Shown: positions 34,601 to 42,720 of the stretch, piece by piece | How positions within the stretch are numbered: position 1 is the first letter of the stretch | Layout: each line of letters opens with the position of its first letter | Source: Singulisphaera sp. GP187 | Lineage (GTDB): Bacteria > Planctomycetota > Phycisphaerae > Phycisphaerales > SM1A02 | Length of the DNA stretch: 64,000 nt | Assembly: GCA_945869475.1 (NCBI GenBank) | Contig: CAMBOV010000004.1 | Span: 62,001-126,000, forward strand | Direction of reading: 5' to 3' | Notes under the pieces: model-generated | What the model saw: the letters and a program-made list of their open reading frames with translations, nothing else | The model's database searches: none | What the model was told of the DNA's origin: nothing | Made by a program: the position numbers and the translations under genes

Positions 34601-34860
34601 CTGCTCGAGCCAGCGGATCATCGACCGCACAGGAGAGTGCGCAACCAACGGGTGACTCGCGCGCTGCGTCGGCGCGACCCGCGCGAGAGTCAACACCCGC
34701 ACCTTCAGCGCCTCCTGCGACTCAGCCGTCAACTCCACCCGCGCCTTCAGCAGGCGAGTCTGCCGCACCAGCGAAACCAAAGCGTCGATCACTCTACGGA
34801 GCGGCCGTGCGTTTGCTCTCATCGCTCGAACGCACGAAAGCGAAAGGACGTCCTGAGTAA
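31666..34860 (+). CDS. rne: Ribonuclease E/G with acidic N-terminal and RG-rich C-terminal extensions
   Basis: 1064 residues. It starts mRNA decay and processes rRNA/tRNA precursors. Order: an acidic low-complexity N-terminus (1-150, Asp/Glu/Thr), an S1 domain (about 190-280, with GRVMNIEGAIQAAFIDFG), 5'-sensor/RNase H region and the DNase I-like catalytic domain with VAIDVNSG (Asp about 469) and VVDCIDM (Asp about 512), a 43-residue spacing identical to the catalytic Asp pair of E. coli RNase E. The zinc-link follows as CTHC (about 570-573). Then come a basic stretch (ARRRRRKRRP) and two RGG-like tracts, with a helical block between and a Pro/Ala-rich end. GTG 31666 is preferred because AGGA lies 8 nt upstream; ATG 31648 is the alternative. 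The paralogue name rng is also possible. Confidence 0.93.
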   Translation: MPQDNTPINEDADERFKSDAETDTPGDASGGTTGDNAVEIPADAQTEAPINIDDYADEAHERAVEQERARELEELDTPALNDDSESDTSDESTDCANSDDVRDAMDATASTREESLSDESVPGANGESDADAPALPVGDAVATPKPRSRARAKALPARTVQLVVNDEPGDECRIAILADGRLDSYFSEREATATNVGSIYKGRVMNIEGAIQAAFIDFGSGQNGFLHISDLHPKYFPGEERTEQVGKKIARSERPLIQQALRKGQEILVQVIKEGLGSKGPTLTSYLSLPGRLLVMMPDMDRVGVSRRVEDEDQRREMRRILDSLELPSGFGFILRTAGFDSTKTELQRDAAYLQRLWDAMEKRSSKTGAPCELYTESDVLVRTLRDQVDSTVESITVDSPGAFERAKMFLDVIAPKSSGTVQYYNGKVPVFEAFGIERQIDEIHSRVVPLPSGGALVFDQTEALVAIDVNSGRSRSARDSETNAFQTNREAIEEVCRQLRLRDLGGLIVVDCIDMRFIKHRREIEERLTALLKIDRAKSSFAPISEFGIIEMTRQRMRPSLRKMHYADCTHCTGSGEIRVSGAVAADAMRRIALLFSYNNVQRVELVCSVRVAGELLSNRRRAMHELEERASKRIDVRISEAFAADRIEFYAYDEQNSDLELDRLPAAPRPGKAALHDELPEEEIAELSPAEVLARRRRRKRRPAPADATAIALAGGFEDLPDVSDDELSVRESLAEATRSDESAIGDRAQRGGERGSDRGGQRGGRRQRGGRGGEQPAREARPQGGRPSSAQESQPRAAQNKNPAAGERSNRDQPSTRRRRGRGRRGIDSIFDMVEEKAAFETSRVAAILQTSVEELIERLRGDADAEIAALLNATTTMLPPELIARAQTLYPQIAGNPVQDVAAQPEAGNSNDGEPDNQGGQRGQTGQGGRGDQGGRGDQGGRGGRGRRGSRRGRGGNDRGPRDGDDRGGAPRNDSARASGSSTAQESAQPTGDSRAASARPARESTPAPSAPPATQPSTPPAPSAGESAAPAKPKRRSLYGAAVRLLSSLERTKAKGRPE

Positions 34861-34880
34861 TCGCGCGGTTCGACGTAGCT

Positions 34881-36086
34881 ATGAACACGCAGCGCAGGCT
34901 CTTCATCCTCGGATCGACCGGATCGATCGGCGAGAACACACTCGAAGTTGTGCGCCATCTGCGCAGTGAGGGGACGATCAACTTCACGATCGTCGGAGTT
35001 GCCGCTGGATCAAACGTCGATCTCTTGGCCAAGCAAGTCGAGGAGTTTCGACCAACTGCGGTGGCAATCGCTGATGGCGAGACGGCACGTGCGTGGCCCG
35101 GTCCAACGTCATGTGAACTCTTTTCGGGCGCGAATTCTGCGCTCGAACTTATCAAGTCGCACGCACGCCGCGGCGATTTGGTGATGGGAGCGATGGTTGG
35201 CGCCGCGGGAATCCCTCCCATCTTGGCGGCGATCGAAGCGGGATGCGACATCGCGCTCGCCAACAAAGAGACACTCGTCGCCGCCGGCGAGATCGTGACG
35301 CGCGCCGCACAACGCGCAGGAGTCTCGATCATTCCAGTCGATAGCGAACACAGCGCAATTTTTCAGTGCATGCGTGCAGGATCGTCTGCGAGTGAAGTTC
35401 AGCGAATCGTGCTGACCGCGAGCGGTGGACCCTTTCGCCGAACTCCCAAGGACGTGATGGACCGCGCCGTCCTCGCAGACGCGCTCAACCATCCGACGTG
35501 GACGATGGGTCGCAAAGTCACGATCGATAGCGCGTCGATGATGAACAAGGCGCTTGAGATTATTGAGGCGCACTGGCTCTTCGATCTTCCTGCTGAGCGC
35601 ATTGACGCAATCATTCATCCCCAGTCGATCGTGCACTCGTTCGTTGAATTCGTCGACGGAAGTGTGGTGGCGCAGCTCTCGCCTCCCGACATGCGGCTGC
35701 CGATACAGCTCGCACTAACCTGGCCGCAGCGCGGTCCACGCTGCGCTAAGGCGCTCGACTGGACGGCCCTGCGCTCACTCGAGTTTGAACCAATCGATTT
35801 CGATCGATTTCCTGCCGTCCAACTCGCGTGGCGGGTGATTCGCGCGGGCGGAACATCCGGCGCGATTTTCAATGCCGCCAATGAAGCGGCGGTCGAAGCG
35901 TTCATCACTGGATCGATTCGCTTCGGAGAGATCAGCACGCTCGTGTTGGGTGCCCTCGATGCAATTGCACCGATTGCCGTCGAATCGCTCTCATCGGTCT
36001 CGCGCGCGGATGCAAGTGCTCGGGCATGGGTGCAGGCAGAAGTGAATCGAACGCACGCTGCGAGCCAACATTCCGCCGTGCGATAG
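34881..36086 (+). CDS. dxr: 1-deoxy-D-xylulose 5-phosphate reductoisomerase
   Basis: 401 residues, standard length. It makes 2-C-methyl-D-erythritol 4-phosphate from DXP with NADPH in the MEP isoprenoid pathway. FILGSTGSIGENTLEV is the NADPH loop; ANKETLVAAGE, PVDSEHSAIFQ, ASGGPFR and NHPTWTMGRKVTIDSASMMN form the substrate and metal site. It lies 20 nt after the RNase gene and is followed 50 nt later by the site-2 protease; the order dxr-rseP is common in bacteria. Confidence 0.97.
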   Translation: MNTQRRLFILGSTGSIGENTLEVVRHLRSEGTINFTIVGVAAGSNVDLLAKQVEEFRPTAVAIADGETARAWPGPTSCELFSGANSALELIKSHARRGDLVMGAMVGAAGIPPILAAIEAGCDIALANKETLVAAGEIVTRAAQRAGVSIIPVDSEHSAIFQCMRAGSSASEVQRIVLTASGGPFRRTPKDVMDRAVLADALNHPTWTMGRKVTIDSASMMNKALEIIEAHWLFDLPAERIDAIIHPQSIVHSFVEFVDGSVVAQLSPPDMRLPIQLALTWPQRGPRCAKALDWTALRSLEFEPIDFDRFPAVQLAWRVIRAGGTSGAIFNAANEAAVEAFITGSIRFGEISTLVLGALDAIAPIAVESLSSVSRADASARAWVQAEVNRTHAASQHSAVR

Positions 36087-36136
36087 CTGAGCATCCCTGC
36101 TCATTGTTCGCCGCTCTCGCCTACGCTTGGTTGACG

Positions 36137-38272
36137 ATGGAACTTCTCGGAAACGGCGTAAACATTGTGCTCGTACTCATCGGATTTGGGCTGCTCGTTG
36201 CGGTGCATGAGTTTGGACACTTCATCGCCGCGAAGTGGGCGGGCGTTCGTGTGGACAGTTTCGCCGTCGGCATGGGACCCGTGCTCGTCTCCTATCGCAC
36301 GGGCGTTGGAGTGCGACTCGGATCGACCGAGCCGCTCATCCTCAAGCAGACTGGAAAGCGCACGATCGAACTCTCGGACAGCGAGATGGAACGCCTGAAT
36401 CTCGGAGAGACTGAGTACTCACTTCGCGCCCTGCCTCTTGGTGGATTCGTGCGCATGCTCGGACAAGATGACCTGCATCCAACTGCCGCGAGTTCGGACG
36501 CACGGTCGTACAACAAAGTGCCTGTGTGGAAAAGGATGATCATCGTGAGTGGAGGCGTCACGCTCAACATTGCGATGGCCATCCTGCTCTTCGTCATTTC
36601 GTTCATGGTGGGTGTGCGTTTCGAAGCCCCAGTCGTAGGCGCAGTCGTTCCAACAGCTGCGGCAGCCGTCGCTGGGATTCAAGCGGGCGATCTCGTCGTC
36701 GCGATCGATGGGACACCCGTATCGACCTTTGCAGATTTGCAGATTGCCGCGGCGATGGCCAAACCTTCAGAGCCACTGCATGTGACTGTTGAGCGAACGG
36801 TCGCAGGCTCGAAAAAGCAGATCACGCTTGATGTCACCGCGCGACAAGATGCGCTCGCTGGAGTGATGTCGATCGGCATCGCGCCGGCGGCGAGCACCCG
36901 GCTCGTTGACGACAATGAAGCGCTTCCGTTCTTGTTCGGAGCCTTGACGCGCGCTGGTTTCTGGAACCACGCGCCCGACGGGATGCCCAGCGATCACGCG
37001 TGGGGAATTCAAGGGGAATCTGCGACGCGCGAGACGTTTGCGCAGAGCTTTCACGGCGGCACCCTGCTGGCAGTGAACCGCAGTGCTGCCACCACCTACG
37101 ACGCACTCGATCGAGCCGCGCGATCATCCTCTGGGCAACCGATCACGACGCGATGGAACTTTCCATCACAGGGCGAGGTGGATATTGCCGTGGAGTGTGC
37201 GCCGATCTGGCAGGTCTTGGAGCACACGAACAAACCAGCGACGGCCACGATTGATTACGAACCTGGATTGCTCGGCATCTCCCCTCTCGTGCGCATCGGT
37301 CGCGTGCTCGAGAGTTCGCCTGCGAAGGGTTCGCTTCAAGATGGTGACGTCATCCTTCGCGCGGGGGAACTCGCCGGACCGCGACAAATGGAATTTCGCA
37401 TCGAACTTTCAAAGCACGCGGGTCGAGAGATCGCCATGCGCGTGCTGCGCGACGGAGTCGAAGTCGAAACAGCGCCGAGAGTCGGTCGCGACGGAAAACT
37501 CGGCGTCGAGGTCGGTTTCGCGTGGGAGACGCCACTCATCGCGCAACCATTTGCGGTGACCGGCGCCGCTCCCGGAGTCGCAACGGCGGTCGCTCCACTC
37601 GACCTCATGCCGCTGACGCGCATCGATTCAGTCAATGGTCACTCGATTGGCACGTGGACCGACTTCTTTCGCGCAACGATGAACTTCGTCAGTGAAACGC
37701 CTGCGTCAAGCGATCTCGTCGTCGTGTTCACTCCGCCCACACCATCGGCGCGAGCTGAGTCTTCGACCATCCTCGTTGACGCCGTGCAACGACAGCAGCT
37801 CGCGACACTCGGATGGCGATCGGCACTCGGGCCAGAGTGGTTTTCTCCTGCAGAAGTCGTGCTCACGGCGGGGGGCGATCCACTGAAAGCGATTGGGATG
37901 GGCTTCACCGAGACCAAGAAGATGGTGCTGCTGACCTACCTCACACTCGATCGACTTTTTCGCGGCACCGTTGGCGTCTCGCAGTTGCGCGGTCCCGTTG
38001 GAATCGTGCACATCGGCACGCGTGTCGCCGATCGTGGAACGACCTACCTGCTCTTCTTTCTCGCGATGATCAGTGTCAATCTCGCGGTGGTTAACTTCTT
38101 GCCCATTCCCATCGCCGACGGCGGACTCATGGTCTTTCTGATCTACGAAAAACTGCGCGGTCGACCACCAAGCCCATCCTTTCAGAATGGTGCGATGGTC
38201 GCAGGACTCGTGCTCGTTGGATTGCTCTTCGCTGTGACGTTTTACAACGATGTCATGCGGCTGGTGAGCTAG
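36137..38272 (+). CDS. rseP: RseP-type site-2 zinc metalloprotease, enlarged
   Basis: 711 residues, far longer than the 370-450 of most RseP proteins. The first TM helix carries the zinc motif VHEFGHFIAAKW (His 24, Glu 25, His 28). A PDZ domain follows the second TM (about 175-250: AGIQAGDLVVAIDG), then a large insert of about 160 residues, a second PDZ-like region (SSPAKGSLQDGDVILRAGE) and the C-terminal helices with NFLPIPIADGG, which keeps the Asp-Gly-Gly of the third zinc-site motif although Leu before Asp is Ala. It cuts membrane-bound regulators inside the bilayer. TACGCT (36122-36127) ends 9 nt before ATG 36137; a small inverted repeat TGAGCA/TGCTCA sits at 36088-36103. A longer frame from 36026 overlaps dxr. 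Confidence 0.9.
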   Translation: MELLGNGVNIVLVLIGFGLLVAVHEFGHFIAAKWAGVRVDSFAVGMGPVLVSYRTGVGVRLGSTEPLILKQTGKRTIELSDSEMERLNLGETEYSLRALPLGGFVRMLGQDDLHPTAASSDARSYNKVPVWKRMIIVSGGVTLNIAMAILLFVISFMVGVRFEAPVVGAVVPTAAAAVAGIQAGDLVVAIDGTPVSTFADLQIAAAMAKPSEPLHVTVERTVAGSKKQITLDVTARQDALAGVMSIGIAPAASTRLVDDNEALPFLFGALTRAGFWNHAPDGMPSDHAWGIQGESATRETFAQSFHGGTLLAVNRSAATTYDALDRAARSSSGQPITTRWNFPSQGEVDIAVECAPIWQVLEHTNKPATATIDYEPGLLGISPLVRIGRVLESSPAKGSLQDGDVILRAGELAGPRQMEFRIELSKHAGREIAMRVLRDGVEVETAPRVGRDGKLGVEVGFAWETPLIAQPFAVTGAAPGVATAVAPLDLMPLTRIDSVNGHSIGTWTDFFRATMNFVSETPASSDLVVVFTPPTPSARAESSTILVDAVQRQQLATLGWRSALGPEWFSPAEVVLTAGGDPLKAIGMGFTETKKMVLLTYLTLDRLFRGTVGVSQLRGPVGIVHIGTRVADRGTTYLLFFLAMISVNLAVVNFLPIPIADGGLMVFLIYEKLRGRPPSPSFQNGAMVAGLVLVGLLFAVTFYNDVMRLVS

Positions 38273-38287
38273 TCGAGCGCACACGCG

Positions 38288-38992
38288 ATGCACTCGCCCG
38301 TCACGATCATCACAGGCGCCGGAAGCGGCATCGGACGCGCACTTGCAGAGTTGCTCGCAATTCGCGGACACCGACTCGCGCTCGCCGGACGCCGGCACAC
38401 TGCACTCCTCGAGACCGCCGCGCTCTGCGGTGGATCACCAGGTGTGCTCGTTCACAGTGTCGATCTCAGCGACGACACATCGGCGAGTGCACTCGTTGCA
38501 GCGGTCACAGCGAGATTCGGACGTATCGACAATCTCGTGAATTGCGCGGGAATCGCACCGATGGCTCTCATCGGAGCGACGACCGAGCGCCACCTGCGCG
38601 AGTGCTTTGGCGTCAACGCGATCGGACCAGCTGCGCTCATCATCCGTTGCTGGCCGCACTTCACCGCGCAACGATCTGGTCGTATCGTGAATGTTTCATC
38701 ACTCGCGACGAGCGATCCATTTGCTGGATTCCTGGCCTACGCGGCATCGAAGAGCGCGCTCGACTCGCTCACACGCAGTGCCGACAAAGAGGGTGCCCCG
38801 CTCGGCATCAAAGCGTTCTCGATCAATCTCGGATGCGTCGAGACTGAACTCTTGCGGTCGTTCGCAGATGAAGCGCTCGTCGCAAAGTCGCGCACACTTT
38901 CGCCGGCGAGCGTCGCGCAGACGTTGGGCGAATATCTCGAGGGATCGCATGACTCAGCGCACGGCATGTGCATCGCACTGCCGAGTCCATAG
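38288..38992 (+). CDS. Short-chain dehydrogenase/reductase
   Basis: 234 residues, classical SDR. TGAGSGIGRA binds the nicotinamide cofactor, NCAG stands for the NNAG motif, and the catalytic Ser (VNVSSLA), Tyr and Lys (AYAASKSAL) are present. An Arg after the glycine-rich motif region (AGRRH) suggests NADP(H). Substrate unknown. It lies 15 nt after the protease gene and probably shares its transcript; it converges on smpB with a 9-nt gap. Confidence 0.88.
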   Translation: MHSPVTIITGAGSGIGRALAELLAIRGHRLALAGRRHTALLETAALCGGSPGVLVHSVDLSDDTSASALVAAVTARFGRIDNLVNCAGIAPMALIGATTERHLRECFGVNAIGPAALIIRCWPHFTAQRSGRIVNVSSLATSDPFAGFLAYAASKSALDSLTRSADKEGAPLGIKAFSINLGCVETELLRSFADEALVAKSRTLSPASVAQTLGEYLEGSHDSAHGMCIALPSP

Positions 38993-39001
38993 TCGTTCGC
39001 G

Positions 39002-39484
39002 TCACCGTCGACGGTGCAATGCTCGATCGATCTCGCGCTGACTCTCGCGCTTCGAGATCACTTGTCGTTTGTCGCCCTTGGTGCGTCCCGTTCCAACACC
39101 GACGAGCAACTTCGCGAATCCATTCTTGAAATAGATCTTGAGCGGAACCAGCGAGACTCCCTTCGCCTGCATCTGCCCGGCGAGTTTCTCGATCTCGCGC
39201 CTCTTGGCGAGCAGCCTGCGAATGCGAAGCGGAGCATGCTGGCGATCGCGCCCGGCAGGGGCATACTCGGCGATGTGCACCCCGTGCAGGTTCAGGCGGG
39301 TTGGGTTGAGTTCAGCCATCACCCATCCCTCGGCGAGGCTGACCTGTGACCCCCGAACTGATTTCACCTCAGTTCCGAGCAGTTCGATGCCGCATTCGAT
39401 GCTTTCTCCAATTGAAAAATCATGAAAAGCCTTCCGATTCTCGATCGTTGGCGATTGATCTTGAGGTTTTTCGCGCTTGCTCAC
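39002..39484 (-). CDS. smpB: SsrA-binding protein SmpB
   Basis: 160 residues. It binds tmRNA and brings it to stalled ribosomes. RKAFHDFSIGESIECGIELLGTEVKSVR, INLHGVHI-like LNLHGVHIAEY and the C-terminal LLVGVGTGRTKGDKRQVISKRE with the basic tail are the family marks. The GTG at 39484 is the start; TATGTT (39494-39499) ends 9 nt upstream, again with no Shine-Dalgarno. No tmRNA gene was found close by. Confidence 0.96.
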   Translation of the reverse strand: MSKREKPQDQSPTIENRKAFHDFSIGESIECGIELLGTEVKSVRGSQVSLAEGWVMAELNPTRLNLHGVHIAEYAPAGRDRQHAPLRIRRLLAKRREIEKLAGQMQAKGVSLVPLKIYFKNGFAKLLVGVGTGRTKGDKRQVISKRESQREIDRALHRRR

Positions 39485-39493
39485 GAGGTGCCA

Positions 39494-39499
39494 AACATA
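39494..39499 (-). promoter_or_regulatory. Possible -10 element TATGTT before smpB
   Basis: On the minus strand it ends 9 nt before GTG 39484, a slightly longer spacing than at the clear leaderless starts, so a leader of 0-3 nt is implied. Confidence 0.35.
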
Positions 39500-39584
39500 C
39501 TCGCGACTCGCCGCTCACTCGCATGTACGAGCGAACTCTGGCAAGGTTTTTTTGCTCTTTGACTGGATTGCGGCATAATAGATG

Positions 39585-39653
39585 AGTCCTACGGGCACAG
39601 TGCTCGTATGACTTTCTGCCCGAGCGAGCCAGATGGCTCGCCCGGTGTTTTTT
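39585..39653 (+). ncRNA. Candidate two-hairpin small RNA or transcription attenuator
   Basis: A -10-like CATAAT/TAATAG (39574-39581) precedes a 29-nt near-perfect dyad (39585-39613: AGTC, TACG and GCAC arms paired with GTGC, CGTA and GACT, one G-U pair and one mismatch). Seven nt later comes a second hairpin GCGAGCC-AGAT-GGCTCGC (39624-39641), with outer pairs extending it, and TTTTTT at 39648-39653. The predicted RNA is about 68 nt. Because the metalloprotease gene starts only 50 nt further on, it could also be an attenuated leader of that gene. It has no T-arm or tag frame, so it is not tmRNA. Confidence 0.45.
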
Positions 39654-39702
39654 GCAAGGCCGTGATCGATCGAGACCATCCCCAAAAAAGGCACGTTCAC
39701 AA

Positions 39703-42549
39703 ATGAAGACCCGAGTTCTCCTGAGCATTCTCACAACCGCAGCAGCAACAATTTACTTTGGATCGACCGGGCACGCGGACGCGCCACGCGTCACCACCCC
39801 AGCTGCTCGCGCCGAAGCGACTTCAGTTGATGTCGCGGCGCCCGCGATCGACGTGGCCGGTGCACGCCGTGATTTCTTTGATGCGAATCCTGGATCAGAT
39901 CTTTTCGAACGGGGCGATCGAATCACCCGCGTCTATGGACGGGCCTTCTCGCAAGGTCGCGGCGCCAGCGAAAGCGCGGGCGCATTTATCGCTCAGCACT
40001 CCGACATTTTCGGAGTCGCCGCTGATCAGATTCTGCCGATGGGCGCATTTCCAGATGGCAGCCATGCAGTCGATGTCTACTGGGATGAGAACCTCGATGG
40101 GTTTCGATTCACGTTGCTTGGATACTCACAGTTTGTTCAAGGGGTTCCCGTCTTCCGCAGTTCGCTCAAGTTGCTGATGCGCAATGAAGTTGGATATCCA
40201 CTCGTGCTTGCGTCGGTTGACTTGCGAAACATCGGCGCATTCGCGACGACTCTCGTTGCGCGCCCCTCACTCGCCGACTTCAACGAGCGCACGTGGTCGG
40301 GTCAAGCGATCCGCCTCGCTGCGATCGCCCAGCCCACCGAAGCGCAACTCGTGATCTTCGCAGGAGCCGACGATTCCCCTGCCACTCCCACACTCGCAGT
40401 GAGTTTCATCGTTGAGCGAGGAGTTCCTGGAGCTGGCCTTTCGAAGATGCTCTTCGTGACCGAAGCGACGACCGGCAAGGTGCTCTTTGAAGAGGAGCAA
40501 ATCTGCAACATCGATATCACGGGATCCGTTCAAGGACTCGTAACCACTGGATGGGCAGCCGATGCGTGCGCAGCCGAAGCTGCAGCAGTTGTTCCATACG
40601 CTGCGGTCTCGAGCGGCGCGACGACGGTCTACGCCAATGCGGATGGCGCATTCATCTTTCCAAATGCAGGAACAGGAAGCCTCTCGCTCACCTCGGATCT
40701 CTTTGTGGGTGGGCGATACTTCAAAGTCGACAACGTCGCCGGAAGCGAATTGACGCTGACGACCGTTGGCGCCTCAGGCGGAACAGCGAACTTTCTTCAC
40801 AACGCTGGAAATCTCACTGAGCAAGAACGAGCGCAAGTGAACGCGTATCTGCACTCAAACATCTGCCGCGACTACATCATCGCGGCCAATCCAACCTATC
40901 CAACGATTTCGACGCAGCAGGGAGCGACCGCGTTTCAGATCAACGTCGGCGTTGCTGGAACCTGCAATGCCTTTTACAACGGACCATCCATCAACTTCTA
41001 TTCGTCAGGCGGGGGATGCAACAACACAGCCTTCTCGACCGTCGTTCACCATGAGTACGGCCACCACCTAGTCGCCGCGGGCGGAAGCGGCCAAGGTGCC
41101 TACGGTGAAGGTATGGGCGACGTGGTTGGAGCACTCATCAGTGATAATCCGTCGCTCGGAATTGGGTTTCAATCGTGCGCGACTGGCATTCGCAACGCAG
41201 CGAACGCATGCCAGTTCGCAGCGACTGGATGTTCGAGTTGCGGCAGTGAGATTCATGCATGCGGTCAACTCCTCTCAGGATGTTTTTGGGATGCCCGCAC
41301 GAATCTTCTCGCGACAAACCCATCGACCTCTCGAACTCTCCTTCGCAACATCGTGGTGAATTCAGTGCTGTTGCACACTGGCACAACCATCGCAAGCGAC
41401 ATCACACTCGATGTGCTCACGCTCGACGATGACAACAGTGACATAGGCGATGGTTCACCGCACTACACCGAGCTCAACAGTGCGTTCACGGTGCATGGAC
41501 TTCCTGGACCAACGGTCCAGCCACTGAAGTTCACATTCCCAAATGGTATTCCACCCTATTCGACCCCCAACACGTCGATGTCGATCGCGGTGCAAGTGAG
41601 CGCACTCGGAGCGCAACCTCAGCCGAACACCGGAAAGGTCTACTGGCGCACTGGAACTGGAGCCTATTCGAGCGCTGCGATGACACAGGGCGTTGCGAAC
41701 AGTTACACGACATCGATTCCAGTTCCTGCCTGCGGAACCTCGGTGCAGTACTACTTCGAAGCGAAGACGACCGCCAATGCGATCGTGCTCAGTCCATCAA
41801 CGGCACCAACGACCGTGCATTCGACTGCAGGTGGATATGGCGAGAGTGTTGTGATGTCGGACCAGTTTGAAGTTGCCAGCGGATGGACCGCTGGCGTCAC
41901 TGGCGACACCGCGACGACCGGAATATGGACTCGTGTTGATCCAATCGGAACAGCAGCGCAACCAGAGAACGATCACACCGCCGCGGGAGCGCTCTGCTAC
42001 ATCACCGGACAGGGAACTGCTGGCGGCGCGCTGGGCGAAGCGGACATCGACGGCGGAGCGACAACGTTGCTCTCGCCATCGTTCAGTCTTGTCAATGACC
42101 CAAGCGCCTCGGTGAGCTACTGGCGCTGGTACTCCAATGACACCGGTGGATCACCCAACGCCGACTCGATGGCGATTCAGATCAGCAACAACGGCGGTAC
42201 GTCGTGGGTGCAACTCGAACTCGTCACTGAGAATCTCAACGTGTGGGTTGCAAAGAGTTTTCGAGTCTCAGATTTCGTGACTCCGACTGCAACGATGCGC
42301 GTTCGATTCGTTGCGAGCGACACTGGCACGGGATCACTCGTCGAGGCGGGCGTTGATGACTTTGCAATCGCCGGCATTTCGTGCACACCTCCCTTTGTTC
42401 CAGCGGATCTCAATCAAGACGGCTCAGTCAACGGACAAGATCTTGCGATCCTTCTGAGTGGATGGGCAACAGTCGCCGGTGACATCACTGGTGATGGAAC
42501 CACCGACGGTGCAGATTTGGCAGTGTTGCTCTCCGCGTGGTCAGGCTGA
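39703..42549 (+). CDS. Secreted zinc metalloprotease with FTP-like propeptide and C-terminal dockerin-like repeats
   Basis: 948 residues. Signal peptide (VLLSILTTAAATIYFGSTGHA), an FTP-like propeptide region (about 40-220: HSDIFGV, VYWDENLDGFRFTLLGYSQFVQGVPVF), a catalytic domain with VVHHEYGHHL (zinc His 450 and 454, Glu 451) and AYGEGMGD (Glu 469), the gluzincin arrangement of the M4/M36 clan. Then come Ig-like beta domains, a jelly-roll/MAM-like segment (VSYWRWYSNDTGGSPNADSM) and two D-x-N-x-D-G repeats, DLNQDGSVNGQDLAILLSGW and DITGDGTTDGADLAVLLSAW. This dockerin-like ending is common in planctomycete exoproteins and probably binds calcium. Start ATG 39703 fits the signal peptide, with AAGG about 12 nt upstream. 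Confidence 0.9.
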   Translation: MKTRVLLSILTTAAATIYFGSTGHADAPRVTTPAARAEATSVDVAAPAIDVAGARRDFFDANPGSDLFERGDRITRVYGRAFSQGRGASESAGAFIAQHSDIFGVAADQILPMGAFPDGSHAVDVYWDENLDGFRFTLLGYSQFVQGVPVFRSSLKLLMRNEVGYPLVLASVDLRNIGAFATTLVARPSLADFNERTWSGQAIRLAAIAQPTEAQLVIFAGADDSPATPTLAVSFIVERGVPGAGLSKMLFVTEATTGKVLFEEEQICNIDITGSVQGLVTTGWAADACAAEAAAVVPYAAVSSGATTVYANADGAFIFPNAGTGSLSLTSDLFVGGRYFKVDNVAGSELTLTTVGASGGTANFLHNAGNLTEQERAQVNAYLHSNICRDYIIAANPTYPTISTQQGATAFQINVGVAGTCNAFYNGPSINFYSSGGGCNNTAFSTVVHHEYGHHLVAAGGSGQGAYGEGMGDVVGALISDNPSLGIGFQSCATGIRNAANACQFAATGCSSCGSEIHACGQLLSGCFWDARTNLLATNPSTSRTLLRNIVVNSVLLHTGTTIASDITLDVLTLDDDNSDIGDGSPHYTELNSAFTVHGLPGPTVQPLKFTFPNGIPPYSTPNTSMSIAVQVSALGAQPQPNTGKVYWRTGTGAYSSAAMTQGVANSYTTSIPVPACGTSVQYYFEAKTTANAIVLSPSTAPTTVHSTAGGYGESVVMSDQFEVASGWTAGVTGDTATTGIWTRVDPIGTAAQPENDHTAAGALCYITGQGTAGGALGEADIDGGATTLLSPSFSLVNDPSASVSYWRWYSNDTGGSPNADSMAIQISNNGGTSWVQLELVTENLNVWVAKSFRVSDFVTPTATMRVRFVASDTGTGSLVEAGVDDFAIAGISCTPPFVPADLNQDGSVNGQDLAILLSGWATVAGDITGDGTTDGADLAVLLSAWSG

Positions 42550-42553
42550 ACCG

Positions 42554-42559
42554 TATACT
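42554..42559 (+). promoter_or_regulatory. -10 element TATACT for tRNA-Leu
   Basis: TATACT lies 17 nt before the first base of the tRNA, just after the metalloprotease stop codon. Confidence 0.65.
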
Positions 42560-42576
42560 CTCCGCCCCCTCCTATT

Positions 42577-42660
42577 GCCCAGGTGGCGAAATTGGCAGAC
42601 GCACCAGCTTGAGGTGCTGGCGGGAGCAATCCCTTGGAGGTTCAAGTCCTCTTCTGGGCA
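42577..42660 (+). tRNA. tRNA-Leu (anticodon GAG)
   Basis: 84 nt without encoded CCA. Acceptor GCCCAGG pairs with TCTGGGC plus discriminator A; the D arm has the GGCAGAC loop; anticodon stem CCAGC/GCTGG encloses TTGAGGT, anticodon GAG; a long class II variable arm follows; the T loop is TTCAAGT between GAGG/CCTC-type stems. Confidence 0.96.
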
Positions 42661-42671
42661 TTCTTGGATAT

Positions 42672-42707
42672 GTTGCCGTCACTGAAAAGTGGCGGCAACT
42701 TTTTTTT
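42672..42707 (+). terminator. Rho-independent terminator of tRNA-Leu
   Basis: A 12-bp stem with one mismatch (42672-42683 and 42688-42699), a GAAA tetraloop and an 8-T run at 42700-42707. Confidence 0.93.
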
Positions 42708-42720
42708 CGGTCCTCCTGAC

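Noticed and set aside
39485-39700. tmRNA (ssrA) next to smpB
   Set aside because: I looked for a tRNA-Ala-like acceptor and T arm and for a tag reading frame; only two simple hairpins and a T run are present.
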